From NCBI RefSeq assembly GCF_030409905.1, contig NZ_JAUFQT010000001.1:124001-188000 (forward strand): a DNA stretch of 64,000 bases, written 5' to 3'. Under the pieces are notes generated by a model. That model saw nothing but the letters and a program-made list of their open reading frames with translations, was not told the DNA's origin and searched no databases. Made by a program: the position numbers and the translations under genes. Each line of letters opens with the position of its first letter. Position 1 is the first letter of the stretch. This document shows positions 27,115-35,862 of this stretch, piece by piece. Source of the DNA: Echinicola jeungdonensis. Lineage in GTDB: Bacteria; Bacteroidota; Bacteroidia; Cytophagales; Cyclobacteriaceae.

Positions 27115-28443
27115 ATGATGAAAAAGGAAAAAACAACCCGATGGTTGGGGATGGTCATTTTGGCTTTTGTCATGGCCAGTTTTATTTTCCCCAAAACCGC
27201 CAAGGCGGACAGTAGAATTGGTGTCTCCTTTCAGGTATTTTATGATGAATTGGCACCTTATGGAGATTGGGTGAATGATCCAAGATATGGTTACATTTGG
27301 TTGCCTTATGTAGGGGCTGACTTTCATCCTTATGGTAGCCATGGACATTGGGCCATGACCCAGTATGGCAATACCTGGGTATCCCATTACGAATGGGGCT
27401 GGGCTCCTTTTCATTATGGCCGGTGGTTATATGATGATTATTATGGTTGGGCCTGGGTGCCGGGTTATGAATGGGGACCTGCCTGGGTCAATTGGAGAAC
27501 CGGAGGAGGTTTTTATGGCTGGGCTCCTTTAGGTCCTGGTGTATCAATACATGTGGGCATACATATACCAGCTTTTCATTGGGTATTTGTTCCGCACAGG
27601 AGGTTCACCAGCAGACATATATACAGGTATTATGCTCCCAGAACACGAATCAGGAATATTTACAGGCATACCACGATAATTAACAACACCTATATCCACA
27701 ATAAAAATGTATATATCAGTGGTCCTGACAGAAGACATATCCAGAGGTACGCCCGGAGTTCTGTGCCTGTTTACCGCATCCACGACAGTGGTAAACCTGG
27801 AAGGGCTTCCTTGAAAAGGAACACCTTGAACATTTACCGTCCGGATGTAAGGGCTTCTTCAAGAAGTGTAAATACAAGGCCTTCAAGGGTTACAAGTGCC
27901 CAAAAAGCTAGATCCAACAGATCTTCCTGGAGAACAGAATCACGAAACAACTCCCCAAGGATGGCAACACCTTCCAGAAGGCCCTCAGTTTCTGAAAGGA
28001 AAAATGTTTCCAGAGGTTCATCCTCAACATATTCAAGGGGAAAGTCCAACCAAATTGAAAGACGATCATCTGCCCAGCAAGGAGCTAGCAGAAACCCTGC
28101 TTACCGGGGATCTTCCAGAAACCAGTCTCCTAAAGTGGTAAAGCCCGAACCTTATAACAAAAGGGTTCAAAAATCTACCACTCCCAGCAGAAGAACCGAA
28201 AGGGTAAACCCCAGAGAAAGAAGCAAAAGTTCTTCTCCCCAGTATCAACAAAGATCCAGTCAAAGCAGAGGCGGAACCATTAAGAAATCTAGTTCCAGAG
28301 GAGAAAAATCATTCTCAAGCCGCTCCAGTGGTAGCAGAAGATCAAGCCCAAGTATTAGTAATTCTTCTTCCAAGAGAAACAAAAGTGTATCCGCCAGCTC
28401 TTCAAGAAGATCATCAGGAAACAGCAGAAGGGGGAATCGATAA
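27115..28443 (+). CDS. Exported YXWV-repeat (DUF6600-like) protein with basic Ser/Arg-rich tail
   Basis: A 442-residue protein. A signal peptide covers about residues 1-31 (LGMVILAFVMASFIFPKTAKA). The folded part (about 32-190) is built of Trp/Tyr/Gly-rich repeats such as YGDWVNDPRYGYIWLP, SHYEWGWAPFHYGRW and DYYGWAWVPGYEWGPAWVNW, as in DUF6600/YXWGXW proteins of unknown function. From about residue 220 on, the chain is low-complexity Ser/Arg/Lys with no hydrophobic core. That part is probably disordered and strongly positive, and may bind nucleic acid, peptidoglycan acids or anionic polysaccharide outside the membrane. A second Met directly follows the first, so the start is uncertain by one codon. 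Confidence 0.8.
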   Translation: MMKKEKTTRWLGMVILAFVMASFIFPKTAKADSRIGVSFQVFYDELAPYGDWVNDPRYGYIWLPYVGADFHPYGSHGHWAMTQYGNTWVSHYEWGWAPFHYGRWLYDDYYGWAWVPGYEWGPAWVNWRTGGGFYGWAPLGPGVSIHVGIHIPAFHWVFVPHRRFTSRHIYRYYAPRTRIRNIYRHTTIINNTYIHNKNVYISGPDRRHIQRYARSSVPVYRIHDSGKPGRASLKRNTLNIYRPDVRASSRSVNTRPSRVTSAQKARSNRSSWRTESRNNSPRMATPSRRPSVSERKNVSRGSSSTYSRGKSNQIERRSSAQQGASRNPAYRGSSRNQSPKVVKPEPYNKRVQKSTTPSRRTERVNPRERSKSSSPQYQQRSSQSRGGTIKKSSSRGEKSFSSRSSGSRRSSPSISNSSSKRNKSVSASSSRRSSGNSRRGNR

Positions 28444-28669
28444 GAAATTAAAATATTGAATGATAAATAGGGAACTATCTACAGGGGTAGCAGCAGAGCC
28501 CATTAGGGCCCGGAAAATTAGGATTACTTGCACCTTCAATTCTTATCAGCAGGTAGATCAAAAAAATGTGGAATTTAAATTGAGTTAATTCAAAAAATCA
28601 TCATTTTAAATTAAATACGCCTAAGTATTCCATTTTTTAACCATTAACAAACCTCTCGTTCAAAAATTA

Positions 28670-29656
28670 CTATATCACTTTAAGAGGAGATTTTGAAAAC
28701 ATTTCCGTGATAGACTTCATGTTTTTACTTTCCATTTGGAATTTTTCACGGAGCGTATCAAAGTGCTGTAAAATCTCTTCCAACAATAGAAGGTTTTGTT
28801 CGGGGTAGTTACCAAAATTATGAGGGTGCCACCATAGGTGATAAACTTTCTTTTGGGAAGCAGCCTCAGATAATTCGGATTTTATTCGGTCTACTCGCCT
28901 TCTGTTAAACAAGGAATTCTTTTTATAGGGTCTTAAAAGCCGGGAAGCTGGAATATTTATTGGATACCCCACTCTCCTATCCAAGGTTTCCATGGAGTAA
29001 TGTGTCTTTCCCCCCATAGGAATAACGGTATCCCCTGTTCTAAAAATCTTTTTTATCAGTTTTTCATCCTCAGTATGTTTCCAGAACCAATCTTTTGGAT
29101 TACTTCTAATCGCATGAAAACCTTCCTCAAAGCAAATGGCCTGATAATCATCATTATACTGATTTCGGGGAAAAACCAGGGATTCCAGGTTTAAACCAAA
29201 TTTATCATAAGCAATTTTCCGGGCAGCTCGCAGGTCTTCACGAAACTGGCTAAAGGTCTGCCAAGGCTCCATGGTATAATAATGGGAAAAGGTATGGCTG
29301 GCCACTTCCTGTTTAGGGGTTTGGATAATGCTTTCAATTAATTCCGGTGCAAATAAGGACCTGCCATCAGTTTTCCCTTGTTGGCTCACCCAATGATAAG
29401 GTGAAAGGTCAGGATTTCGATAATAGGGTTTATTATCGGGTAGGTAAGCTTTCCATTCCTCCCAATTTTCTGCAAAAAGCATCCCCACTGTAGCCCAAGA
29501 AACTTCAATTTCATATTTTTCAAAAAGTTGCAACAAACGGGGAATAATTACCCTGGCATTACGGTAATAATATTGCATTTTTTGCAACTGAACTTTATCC
29601 AGCCTTCCCCAGTGCAGCTCAAAATCTAAAGAAATTGTAAAAATAGCTTTTTCCAT
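28670..29656 (-). CDS. Polysaccharide deacetylase family protein (NodB fold)
   Basis: A 328-residue CE4-type deacetylase without a signal peptide. SLDFELHWG holds the N-terminal Asp, ASHTFSHYY the metal His pair (HxxxH), FPRNQYND the Arg-bearing motif and HLWWHPHNF the C-terminal catalytic His region. The family removes acetyl groups from GlcNAc-type sugars in surface polysaccharides. No membrane segment is present, so it probably acts in the cytoplasm on a precursor. It is placed before the repeat zone and about 8 kb from the polysaccharide cluster, which it may serve. The 28444-28669 gap shows no gene. Confidence 0.85.
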   Translation of the reverse strand: MEKAIFTISLDFELHWGRLDKVQLQKMQYYYRNARVIIPRLLQLFEKYEIEVSWATVGMLFAENWEEWKAYLPDNKPYYRNPDLSPYHWVSQQGKTDGRSLFAPELIESIIQTPKQEVASHTFSHYYTMEPWQTFSQFREDLRAARKIAYDKFGLNLESLVFPRNQYNDDYQAICFEEGFHAIRSNPKDWFWKHTEDEKLIKKIFRTGDTVIPMGGKTHYSMETLDRRVGYPINIPASRLLRPYKKNSLFNRRRVDRIKSELSEAASQKKVYHLWWHPHNFGNYPEQNLLLLEEILQHFDTLREKFQMESKNMKSITEMFSKSPLKVI

Positions 29657-29954
29657 GCTGCTACAATTAAATTAACTATAGGAGTTTAAAATAAATGCAA
29701 GATTTAGGCCATCCATTTTCTCGCAAATCAATACTTAAATACAAATTAAGCCATTTGAAATACAAAAACTATTGTTTTTCAAAATAAAAACAAAATTTTA
29801 CCCCAAACAATAAATTAAGGGCTAGCCCTATCCTTATAACATTAGTCAACAGGGATATTTTCATTTAAGTTCCCCCATAAAAATACAGCAGGCCATCTTT
29901 AAGGATAAAATAAGAATTCCTTTTTATCCCCCTTTTATGTCTAAAACCTCAGTA

Positions 29955-30670
29955 TTATTCAACCCCTAACAGGGTTGACTGAATTTCAATCCTTATATCC
30001 CCGGGTTTCACCCAGGGTTATTTTTATTGAAGCCTTAACAGGCTTCACAGTTAGGGATCCTTGACCTTCAATTTGGTATTTCAATTCTCAAAAAAGAGTG
30101 TGCAGGTTACCAATAAATAAACTACCATAGTATCCCCGGAATAATAATTGAAGCTTTAACTGGCCTCCCAGCCAGGGATCCTTGACCTTCATTTTGACAT
30201 TTCAATTCTCAAAAATAGGCAAGCAGATCACTAATATCATTGACTGCCCGAGAATCTACCGGTATAATTATTGAAACCTTAACTGGCTTCACAACCAAAG
30301 GATCCTAGACCTTCATTTTGACATTTCAAATCTCAAAAATAGACAAGCAGATTACCAATATCATAAACCACCAAAGTAATTCCCAGTATAATTATTAAAA
30401 CCTTAACAGTCCTCACAGCCACGGATCCTTAACCATCATTTTGACATTTCAATTCTCAAAAATAGGCAAGCAGATCACTAATATCATTGACTGCCCGAGT
30501 ATCGACCGGTATAATTATTGAAGCTTTAACTGGCCTCCCAACCAGGGATCCTTGCCAATCAATTTGGTATTTCAAATCTCCAAAAAAGGAAAGCAGATTA
30601 CCAATATCATAGACTGCCCGAGAATCTACCGGCATTATAATTGAAGTTTAAACTGGCCTCCCAGCCAGGG
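29955..30670 (-). repeat. Left copy: three-hairpin repeat (C-B-A) plus tandem array of six ~123-bp units
   Basis: The block opens with hairpins AACCCCTAACAGGGTT, CCCCGGGTTTCACCCAGGG and GAAGCCTTAACAGGCTTC. The last begins the first of six units, starting near 30029, 30150, 30273, 30397, 30520 and 30643 (periods 121-124). Each unit starts with an A-type hairpin and then GGATCCTTGACC, a TTTCAA-TCTCAAAAA stretch and AAGCAGAT-ACCAATATCAT. A nearly identical block lies at 36723-37440 in the same orientation. It codes for nothing recognisable. Confidence 0.85.
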
Positions 30671-30819
30671 ATCCCTGAAAATCAATCCTAAATATTCAAA
30701 CCTTATTAGGGGAATCTCTTGTTTGAAATATTTATTGAATTAGTTATCAATTTCTAATTCAGGATTTGGGCAAAAATTCTGTTGTGAAATTCATGCCTAT
30801 TTCTTGGCAAATGCCATTA

Positions 30820-30905
30820 CAAGCCTGAAGGGCTTGAATAATATTAACCCCGGGAGCATCCCGGGGTTAAGGAAATCCTCCTTTCCCCAACTCCGGAGGA
30901 GTTGA
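30820..30905 (+). repeat. Three-hairpin repeat (A-B-C) directly upstream of the RAYT gene
   Basis: CAAGCCTGAAGGGCTTG (A), AACCCCGGGAGCATCCCGGGGTT-type stem (B, 30844-30870) and CAACTCCGGAGGAGTTG (C, 30888-30905) are nearly perfect. The copy lies 77 bases before the RAYT start. The copy beyond the RAYT end (36723) is inverted relative to it, so the transposase gene sits between inverted repeats. Confidence 0.85.
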
Positions 30906-30982
30906 ATCTAAAAGTTTGGTTTTAACAAGAATTCATTTTAATTTATTATTATTCTTTTCCTTTATAAAGATTTTTTCAAGAT

Positions 30983-31459
30983 ATGAACAGCTACAGGCAA
31001 ATTTATTATCACCTAGTTTTCGGAACAAAAAATAGAGAAAATTCCATCCCAGAAGAACATTGCACTTTATTATATAAATATATTTGGGGAATCATTAAGA
31101 AAAAAGGATGCAACTTATATAGAATCAATGGGATGCAAGAGCATATCCATATATTCACAGACCTTCATCCTTCAATCTGCCTGGCAGACTTTATTAAAGA
31201 TATTAAAGTTTCAAGTAGCTTTTGGTTGAAAAATCACGATAATTTTCCCAAGTGGAATGGATGGGCTAATGGATCGGGGTCTTTTACTTGTTCCCATAAA
31301 GAAAAAGATAGTGTCATAAGCTATATCAAGGGCCAAAAAGAACACCATAAAAAAGTATCATTTATAGAGGAATATGAAGGGCTTCTTAATGAATATGGTA
31401 TTCCTTGGATATTCCGGATGATATTGACCCCTGTTCCGGGCATATTGACCCCTCTTTAG
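30983..31459 (+). pseudogene. REP-associated tyrosine transposase (RAYT, IS200-like Y1), 3' end displaced by an IS21 element
   Basis: A Y1/HUH transposase. The HIH metal motif (H54, H56 in QEHIHIF) and the candidate nucleophile Y114 (SYIKGQKEHHK) are present. The frame is intact through residue 141 (EYGIP), where an IS21-family element has entered. As given, the protein ends with 17 IS-derived residues. Joining base 31406 to 36690, with one copy of the 7-bp duplication, restores YQKEYLLK and a TAA stop at 36715, giving 149 residues. The catalytic core is untouched, so the altered protein may still be active. RAYTs process REP hairpins, which fits the flanking three-hairpin repeats. Confidence 0.88.
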
Positions 31460-31496
31460 GAGAGGTTTGGTTTAATAATCAGATGGCCTGACAATT

Positions 31497-32217
31497 TTAC
31501 ATTTTTTTTCTGAGACTTTCCCCTTTCAGCTCGATTCTGTAGGAGACGTGTACCAACCGGTCAAGAATGGCATCTGCGATGGTCGGCTCACCTATGACAT
31601 CGTACCAGCTTGAGACAGGGAGCTGACTTGCAATAATAGTGGATTTTTTACCGTGCCTGTCTTCGATAAGCTCCATAAGATCGATCTGTTGCTGTTTATC
31701 CAGGTTTGTCAGGCCGAAGTCATCGAGGATGAAGGTCCGTTTTTGCCAGTTTATCAAAGAACCTGATGGCAGTGCCGTCCAGTCTGACCATCTTGATTTT
31801 GATCATGAGCTTTTGGGTGTTGAAGTAAGCGACCTTTTTCCCATGCACACAGGCCTGGTGGCCAAGGGCCGAGGCCAGGTAACTTTTTCCACAGCCGGTA
31901 GCCCCCGTGACAAGTACAGCATCCCCATTGGTTATATATTCCCCGGTTGCCAGGGTTGCCAGGAGCATATCATCCAGGCCCCTGGTTTTGTCCAGGGAGA
32001 GTTCTTCCAGTGAAGCTTTGTAACGGAACCCTGCGTTGGATTCCAGTCTTTTAAACCTCCTGTTGTCTCTTTCCTGTTCTTCTGCCTGTAACATAAGCTC
32101 AAGTCCTTCGGCAAGGGAGAGGCTTTGGTTTTTACGGGTCTCCTGTAGCGTTGTCCATGTTTGGTGCATGCCGTGGAGCCTGAGTTTGATAAGTTGTGTT
32201 TCGATCGGATTGGGCAT
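31497..32217 (-). pseudogene. istB: istB of the outer IS21 element (AAA+ helper), frameshifted
   Basis: The first part (32217 to about 31735) starts MPNPIETQLIKLRLHG and has the Walker A loop GATGCGKS. It ends in a wrong frame after [10 protein letters not shown]. The second part (31757-31497) carries the Walker B/sensor region [20 protein letters not shown] and [20 protein letters not shown]. Between them, around 31735, two bases appear missing from what should read DLLILDDFG. The break separates Walker A from Walker B, so no active helper ATPase can be made. It overlaps the usual istA-istB order (istA upstream). Confidence 0.85.
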
Positions 32218-33535
32218 AGTTGTTTAAAGTTTAAGTTATTGATATTGGTCATAATATGTTTTTCCCCTGACATTCCCGTGTTCAGGAAGTTCCCTGGCAG
32301 ACGGCTCCGCTGTAGCTTCTGTCATATTGTTTTCCAGCATGTTCTTGATAAAGGTATAGGAGTATACTTTGTACTCCATGGCTGTATTGCAGGCTTTCTC
32401 CAGTCGCTCCTTATCCACCTTCCTGCCCAGGGCGAGCAGCCCGTCACAGGTCCTGTAAAGCTGTTCGGGGATCTTGCCCTGTTTAAACAGCAGGGAGATG
32501 TACCTGGACAAGACCTTTGAGTGTTGGGCGGCTTTGCTGCGGTAATATTCAGGACTTCTGTCCCTATAATGCTGGTGCTGGGAACACAGGTGTTCTTTGA
32601 GCGTGGAATAACTCCCTTGATTGAAGCCTCTGCTGTGTATGGCCACCCGTTCCCCTTTATGGAACACATAGAGCATACTCCGTGTATAGATCACCTTTAC
32701 CCTTTGGCCTATCAGTGTATAGGGGACACTGAAATAGTGGTTGTCCCGGGCCAGATAGATGTGGTTGTTTTTGGCAACGGTCAGCCGGGCATAGTGTCTC
32801 AGCTCGAAGCGTTCCCCGGGGAGTTTCCCCAACAGGCCCTTCTCATCGGCGAGAAACTTCTCTTCCCTGCAGTAGGGCTTTTGCTGCATCCGGGTCTGGT
32901 TATGGGCTTTTACCTTTTGGCCAATGGCCCTGTTTAAACTGTGTATATCGAAGAACTGCATATTCCTGAGCCTGGCATATACCCGGGAGTAAAGGACCTT
33001 TACCTGGTTCTCTACCAATGCCTTGTCCTGCGGCTTCCTCGCCCTGGCAGGCACTACAGCCGTGCCGTAGTGGTTGGCAAAATCCTCAAGGGCCTGGTTG
33101 ATACTTGGCTCATACTTGTCGGCTTTGTTCACTGCGGCTTTCAGGTTATCGGGGACCAACAGCTGTGGCACACCCCCCAACTGCTCCATACAACGGCTTA
33201 GGGCATATAGGAAGTCCGGGATGGTCTGGGAGGCCACGGCCATGGCAAAGGCATAATCCGAATAGGGAAGGCAGGCCACAAACAGCTGGCACCGGACCTC
33301 TTCTCCGGTTTCCCTGTCTATGTAGGCGATGGGCTTGCCTGCAAAGTCTATATACAGCTTCTCTGCAGGCTTATGCTCAAGTACCATGGATGGCTTTGCC
33401 CGGGCAAGATCCTGTTGGTTGAGGTGGTGGCAATGTCTATTCCGGCGATGCTGGGCCAGTGTTTCCGGCGTATACTGGGCCACGGATTCCGGGAATCATT
33501 GGGCCACTTTCCAAGTGCAATAATAGGGTTAAAAT

Positions 33536-34273
33536 TTAATTGTCCAACTTCTTTTTGCTTCTCATGGATTCTCCTTCCAGTTCTATCCTATGTGAGGAGT
33601 ATACGAGCCTGTCGAGCACGGCATCTGCAATGCTGTCATCACCAATGGTTCCATGCCATTGGCTGACCGGTATCTGTGATGCAATGATCGTTGAACTTTT
33701 CTCATAGCGGTCTTCCATGATGTCCATAAGGGCAATCCTGGCCTGCCCATCCATCGGGGCCAGACCAAAGTCGTCCAAGATGAGCACATTGGTTTTTTCG
33801 AGCTTTTTGAGCAGTTTATGGTAGGTACCTTCCAGCTTGGCCAATCTTACCGCATCAAAAAACCTGGCCGTATTGTAATAAAGCGTCCTGAACCTGTGCT
33901 GGCAGGCCCTGACCCCAAGACACTGGGCCAGGTAACTTTTCCCGGATCCGGTGGCCCCGGTAAGGATGATGTTCGTCCGGTTTTTGATGAAGGCCAGTCC
34001 GAGCAATCTCTCAAACAGCCCCCTGTCCAGGTTACGGGAGTTATGGTAATCAATGTCAGTTGCCGCAGCGGCCTGTTTAAACCCTGCCTGACGTATGAGG
34101 TTGTCTATGCTTTTGTTCTGCCTGTACTCCCATTCGCTGTCCACTAGAAAGGCCAACAGTTCGTCGGCCGACATGTCCTGATAGAGATGTTCTGTCAGAT
34201 TCTTGTGGTAAAGTTCCGCCATGGTACCCATGCGCATCTGTTTCATTTTTTCAATGGTGTTGTGTTCGTTCAT
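33536..34273 (-). CDS. istB: IstB, AAA+ ATPase helper of the inner IS21 element
   Basis: A 245-residue ATPase that assists the IstA transposase in target selection and strand transfer. Walker A is GATGSGKS at residues 106-113, Walker B is VLILDDFGL near residue 160, then STIIASQIPVSQWHG and the arginine-bearing C-terminal VLDRLVYSSHRIELEGESMR. The frame is complete. It follows istA by 50 bases on the same strand, the standard IS21 arrangement. Confidence 0.95.
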   Translation of the reverse strand: MNEHNTIEKMKQMRMGTMAELYHKNLTEHLYQDMSADELLAFLVDSEWEYRQNKSIDNLIRQAGFKQAAAATDIDYHNSRNLDRGLFERLLGLAFIKNRTNIILTGATGSGKSYLAQCLGVRACQHRFRTLYYNTARFFDAVRLAKLEGTYHKLLKKLEKTNVLILDDFGLAPMDGQARIALMDIMEDRYEKSSTIIASQIPVSQWHGTIGDDSIADAVLDRLVYSSHRIELEGESMRSKKKLDN

Positions 34274-34323
34274 AATTCATTTGGTTGGGATATTATAATT
34301 CGTTTCATCAAGAGGGCGGCCTG

Positions 34324-35862
34324 TCAGCTGTAGGAGCCCCTGATGTTCTTGTGACCCGGGGTTAAATGATCCTTGGCAGGAGGCAGTTCCTCGAGGTCCA
34401 TTTTGTTTTTAAGTATCCTTTCAAGGGTATGGTAGGAGGCTTTTTCGAAGCCCAGTGCCCGTTTACAGGCCCTTTCCAGACGCTCCTGTCCATAGCTTTT
34501 CAAGAAGGAAAGAATCCCCTGTGCCTGTTTGTAGCCGATTTCGGGATAGGTGTACTGGCCGATCAACGTTCCGATATACTCCTGGGTGTTCGGACCAACT
34601 TTTTGTGCCCTCCGGTCAAAGTATTCCGGGCTCCAGTCATTGTAGTATTGGTGGTTGCTGGGCATATGTTCCCCGATGGTGATGTACTGGCCTTGCCGGG
34701 AAGCCCTTTTGTGGGATGCGATCCGCTCCTGACGGTAAAATATCTCCACGGTGTTCCGGTTGTACTGTAACTCCACGCTCTTGCCCATATAGCGATAGGG
34801 ACAGCTATAATAGTTTTTGTCCTCTCCCAGGTAAACATGGGAGGATTTCTGGACGGTGGCCTTTTTATAATAACGGATGCTGTAGATGCTTTTGGGAAGG
34901 GGCTGCAGGAACTCCTTTTCGATGTCCAAAAACTGGCTTCGCCTGCTGCCCTGTCCATGGCTGAGCAGGTAGTCATTGTACTCCTCCAGTTTTTCTGCAA
35001 TGGCCGCATTGAGCTCCTCCAGGCTGAAGAAGGTATGGTTGCCCAAGGGGTAATAGATCCGTTGGTAGACCAGGGTGACCGAACGCTCCACGAGTGATTT
35101 GTCCTGCGGGCTATAGGGCCGGGCAGGATCAAGGGCGCAGCCGTAATGGAGGCCAAAATCCGAAAAGGTCTTGTTGAGGACCGGGGCATATTTTGAGGCC
35201 TTGTCCACTGCTGATTTGAGATTGTCAGGGACGACGGCATAGGGTACCCCGCCCATCCAGCCCAGACAATAGACCAGACAGCTGATAAAATCCTCCCGTT
35301 TTTGGCTGGGCACCGCCCTTATGTAAGTGTACTGGCTGCAGGGCAGGACACCAACAAAAACCTCTACGGCTATCTGCTCCCCAGTCCGGCGGTCAACGTA
35401 GTGCAGCTTCTTTCCGCAAAAGTCCACGAAAAGCTTTTCCCCGGCACGGTGGGACAGCTTGCCACTGGCGTTGTTGCGCTTCTTCCATTGCCGGTAGTGC
35501 CAGGTGAACTGGCTGTATTTATAGCCTTCCGGATTTTGGGAGATATATTCCTTCCACAGTACCTGCAGGGTACAGCCGGGCTTTTTCATCTCCCCGTCGA
35601 TGTGGGGAAAACACCCCGAGAGATGCTCATAACGTTCCTTTTCGGTCTGCCCTGTCTCGGTGAAAAGTTCCTGTAGATCTTTGCCGTCAAGGGAGAGCAG
35701 TTCCCCGTACCCAAGGGAAAGATCCCTGAAACGCCTGACATAACTGTCAACGGTCTTTCGGTTGACGCCCAATAGGTCTGCCACTTTTCGGTTGCTAAGC
35801 CCCTTCTGCTTGAAGGTGATCAAACTTCTTAAATCCATGATGTCTATTCTTTGTCCTGCCAT
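34324..35862 (-). CDS. istA: IstA, DDE transposase of the inner IS21 element
   Basis: A 512-residue transposase. The N-terminal helix-turn-helix reads FKQKGLSNRKVADLLGVNRKTVDSYVRR (about residues 17-44). The retroviral-integrase-type core has D147 (LFVDFCGK), D213 (VVPDNLKSAV) and E259 (DKSLVER), the complete DDE triad. A C-terminal beta-barrel region and a basic tail follow. The protein binds the multiple terminal repeats at the element ends. No frameshift or internal stop is seen. It is only distantly similar to the IstA it has disrupted. Confidence 0.95.
   Translation of the reverse strand: MAGQRIDIMDLRSLITFKQKGLSNRKVADLLGVNRKTVDSYVRRFRDLSLGYGELLSLDGKDLQELFTETGQTEKERYEHLSGCFPHIDGEMKKPGCTLQVLWKEYISQNPEGYKYSQFTWHYRQWKKRNNASGKLSHRAGEKLFVDFCGKKLHYVDRRTGEQIAVEVFVGVLPCSQYTYIRAVPSQKREDFISCLVYCLGWMGGVPYAVVPDNLKSAVDKASKYAPVLNKTFSDFGLHYGCALDPARPYSPQDKSLVERSVTLVYQRIYYPLGNHTFFSLEELNAAIAEKLEEYNDYLLSHGQGSRRSQFLDIEKEFLQPLPKSIYSIRYYKKATVQKSSHVYLGEDKNYYSCPYRYMGKSVELQYNRNTVEIFYRQERIASHKRASRQGQYITIGEHMPSNHQYYNDWSPEYFDRRAQKVGPNTQEYIGTLIGQYTYPEIGYKQAQGILSFLKSYGQERLERACKRALGFEKASYHTLERILKNKMDLEELPPAKDHLTPGHKNIRGSYS

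Noticed and set aside
29955..30670. CRISPR or minisatellite origin for the ~123-bp units
   Set aside because: The period is too long for CRISPR, the whole unit is conserved without unique spacers, and the units start with a hairpin shared with the RAYT-flanking repeat.
31497..32217. Programmed ribosomal frameshift in the outer istB
   Set aside because: The break needs two missing bases just before Walker B and has no slippery heptamer. The intact inner istB is a single frame, so mutation is the simpler reading.
32236..33483. The 415-residue frame as a normal full IstA starting MAQYTPETLAQ
   Set aside because: The first 17 codons come from the end of the inner element. The true N-terminus with the DNA-binding domain lies at 36446-36062.
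34563..35240. A 225-residue open frame overlapping the inner istA
   Set aside because: It is a shifted frame of istA with skewed composition (Ser/Arg/Pro) and no family features.
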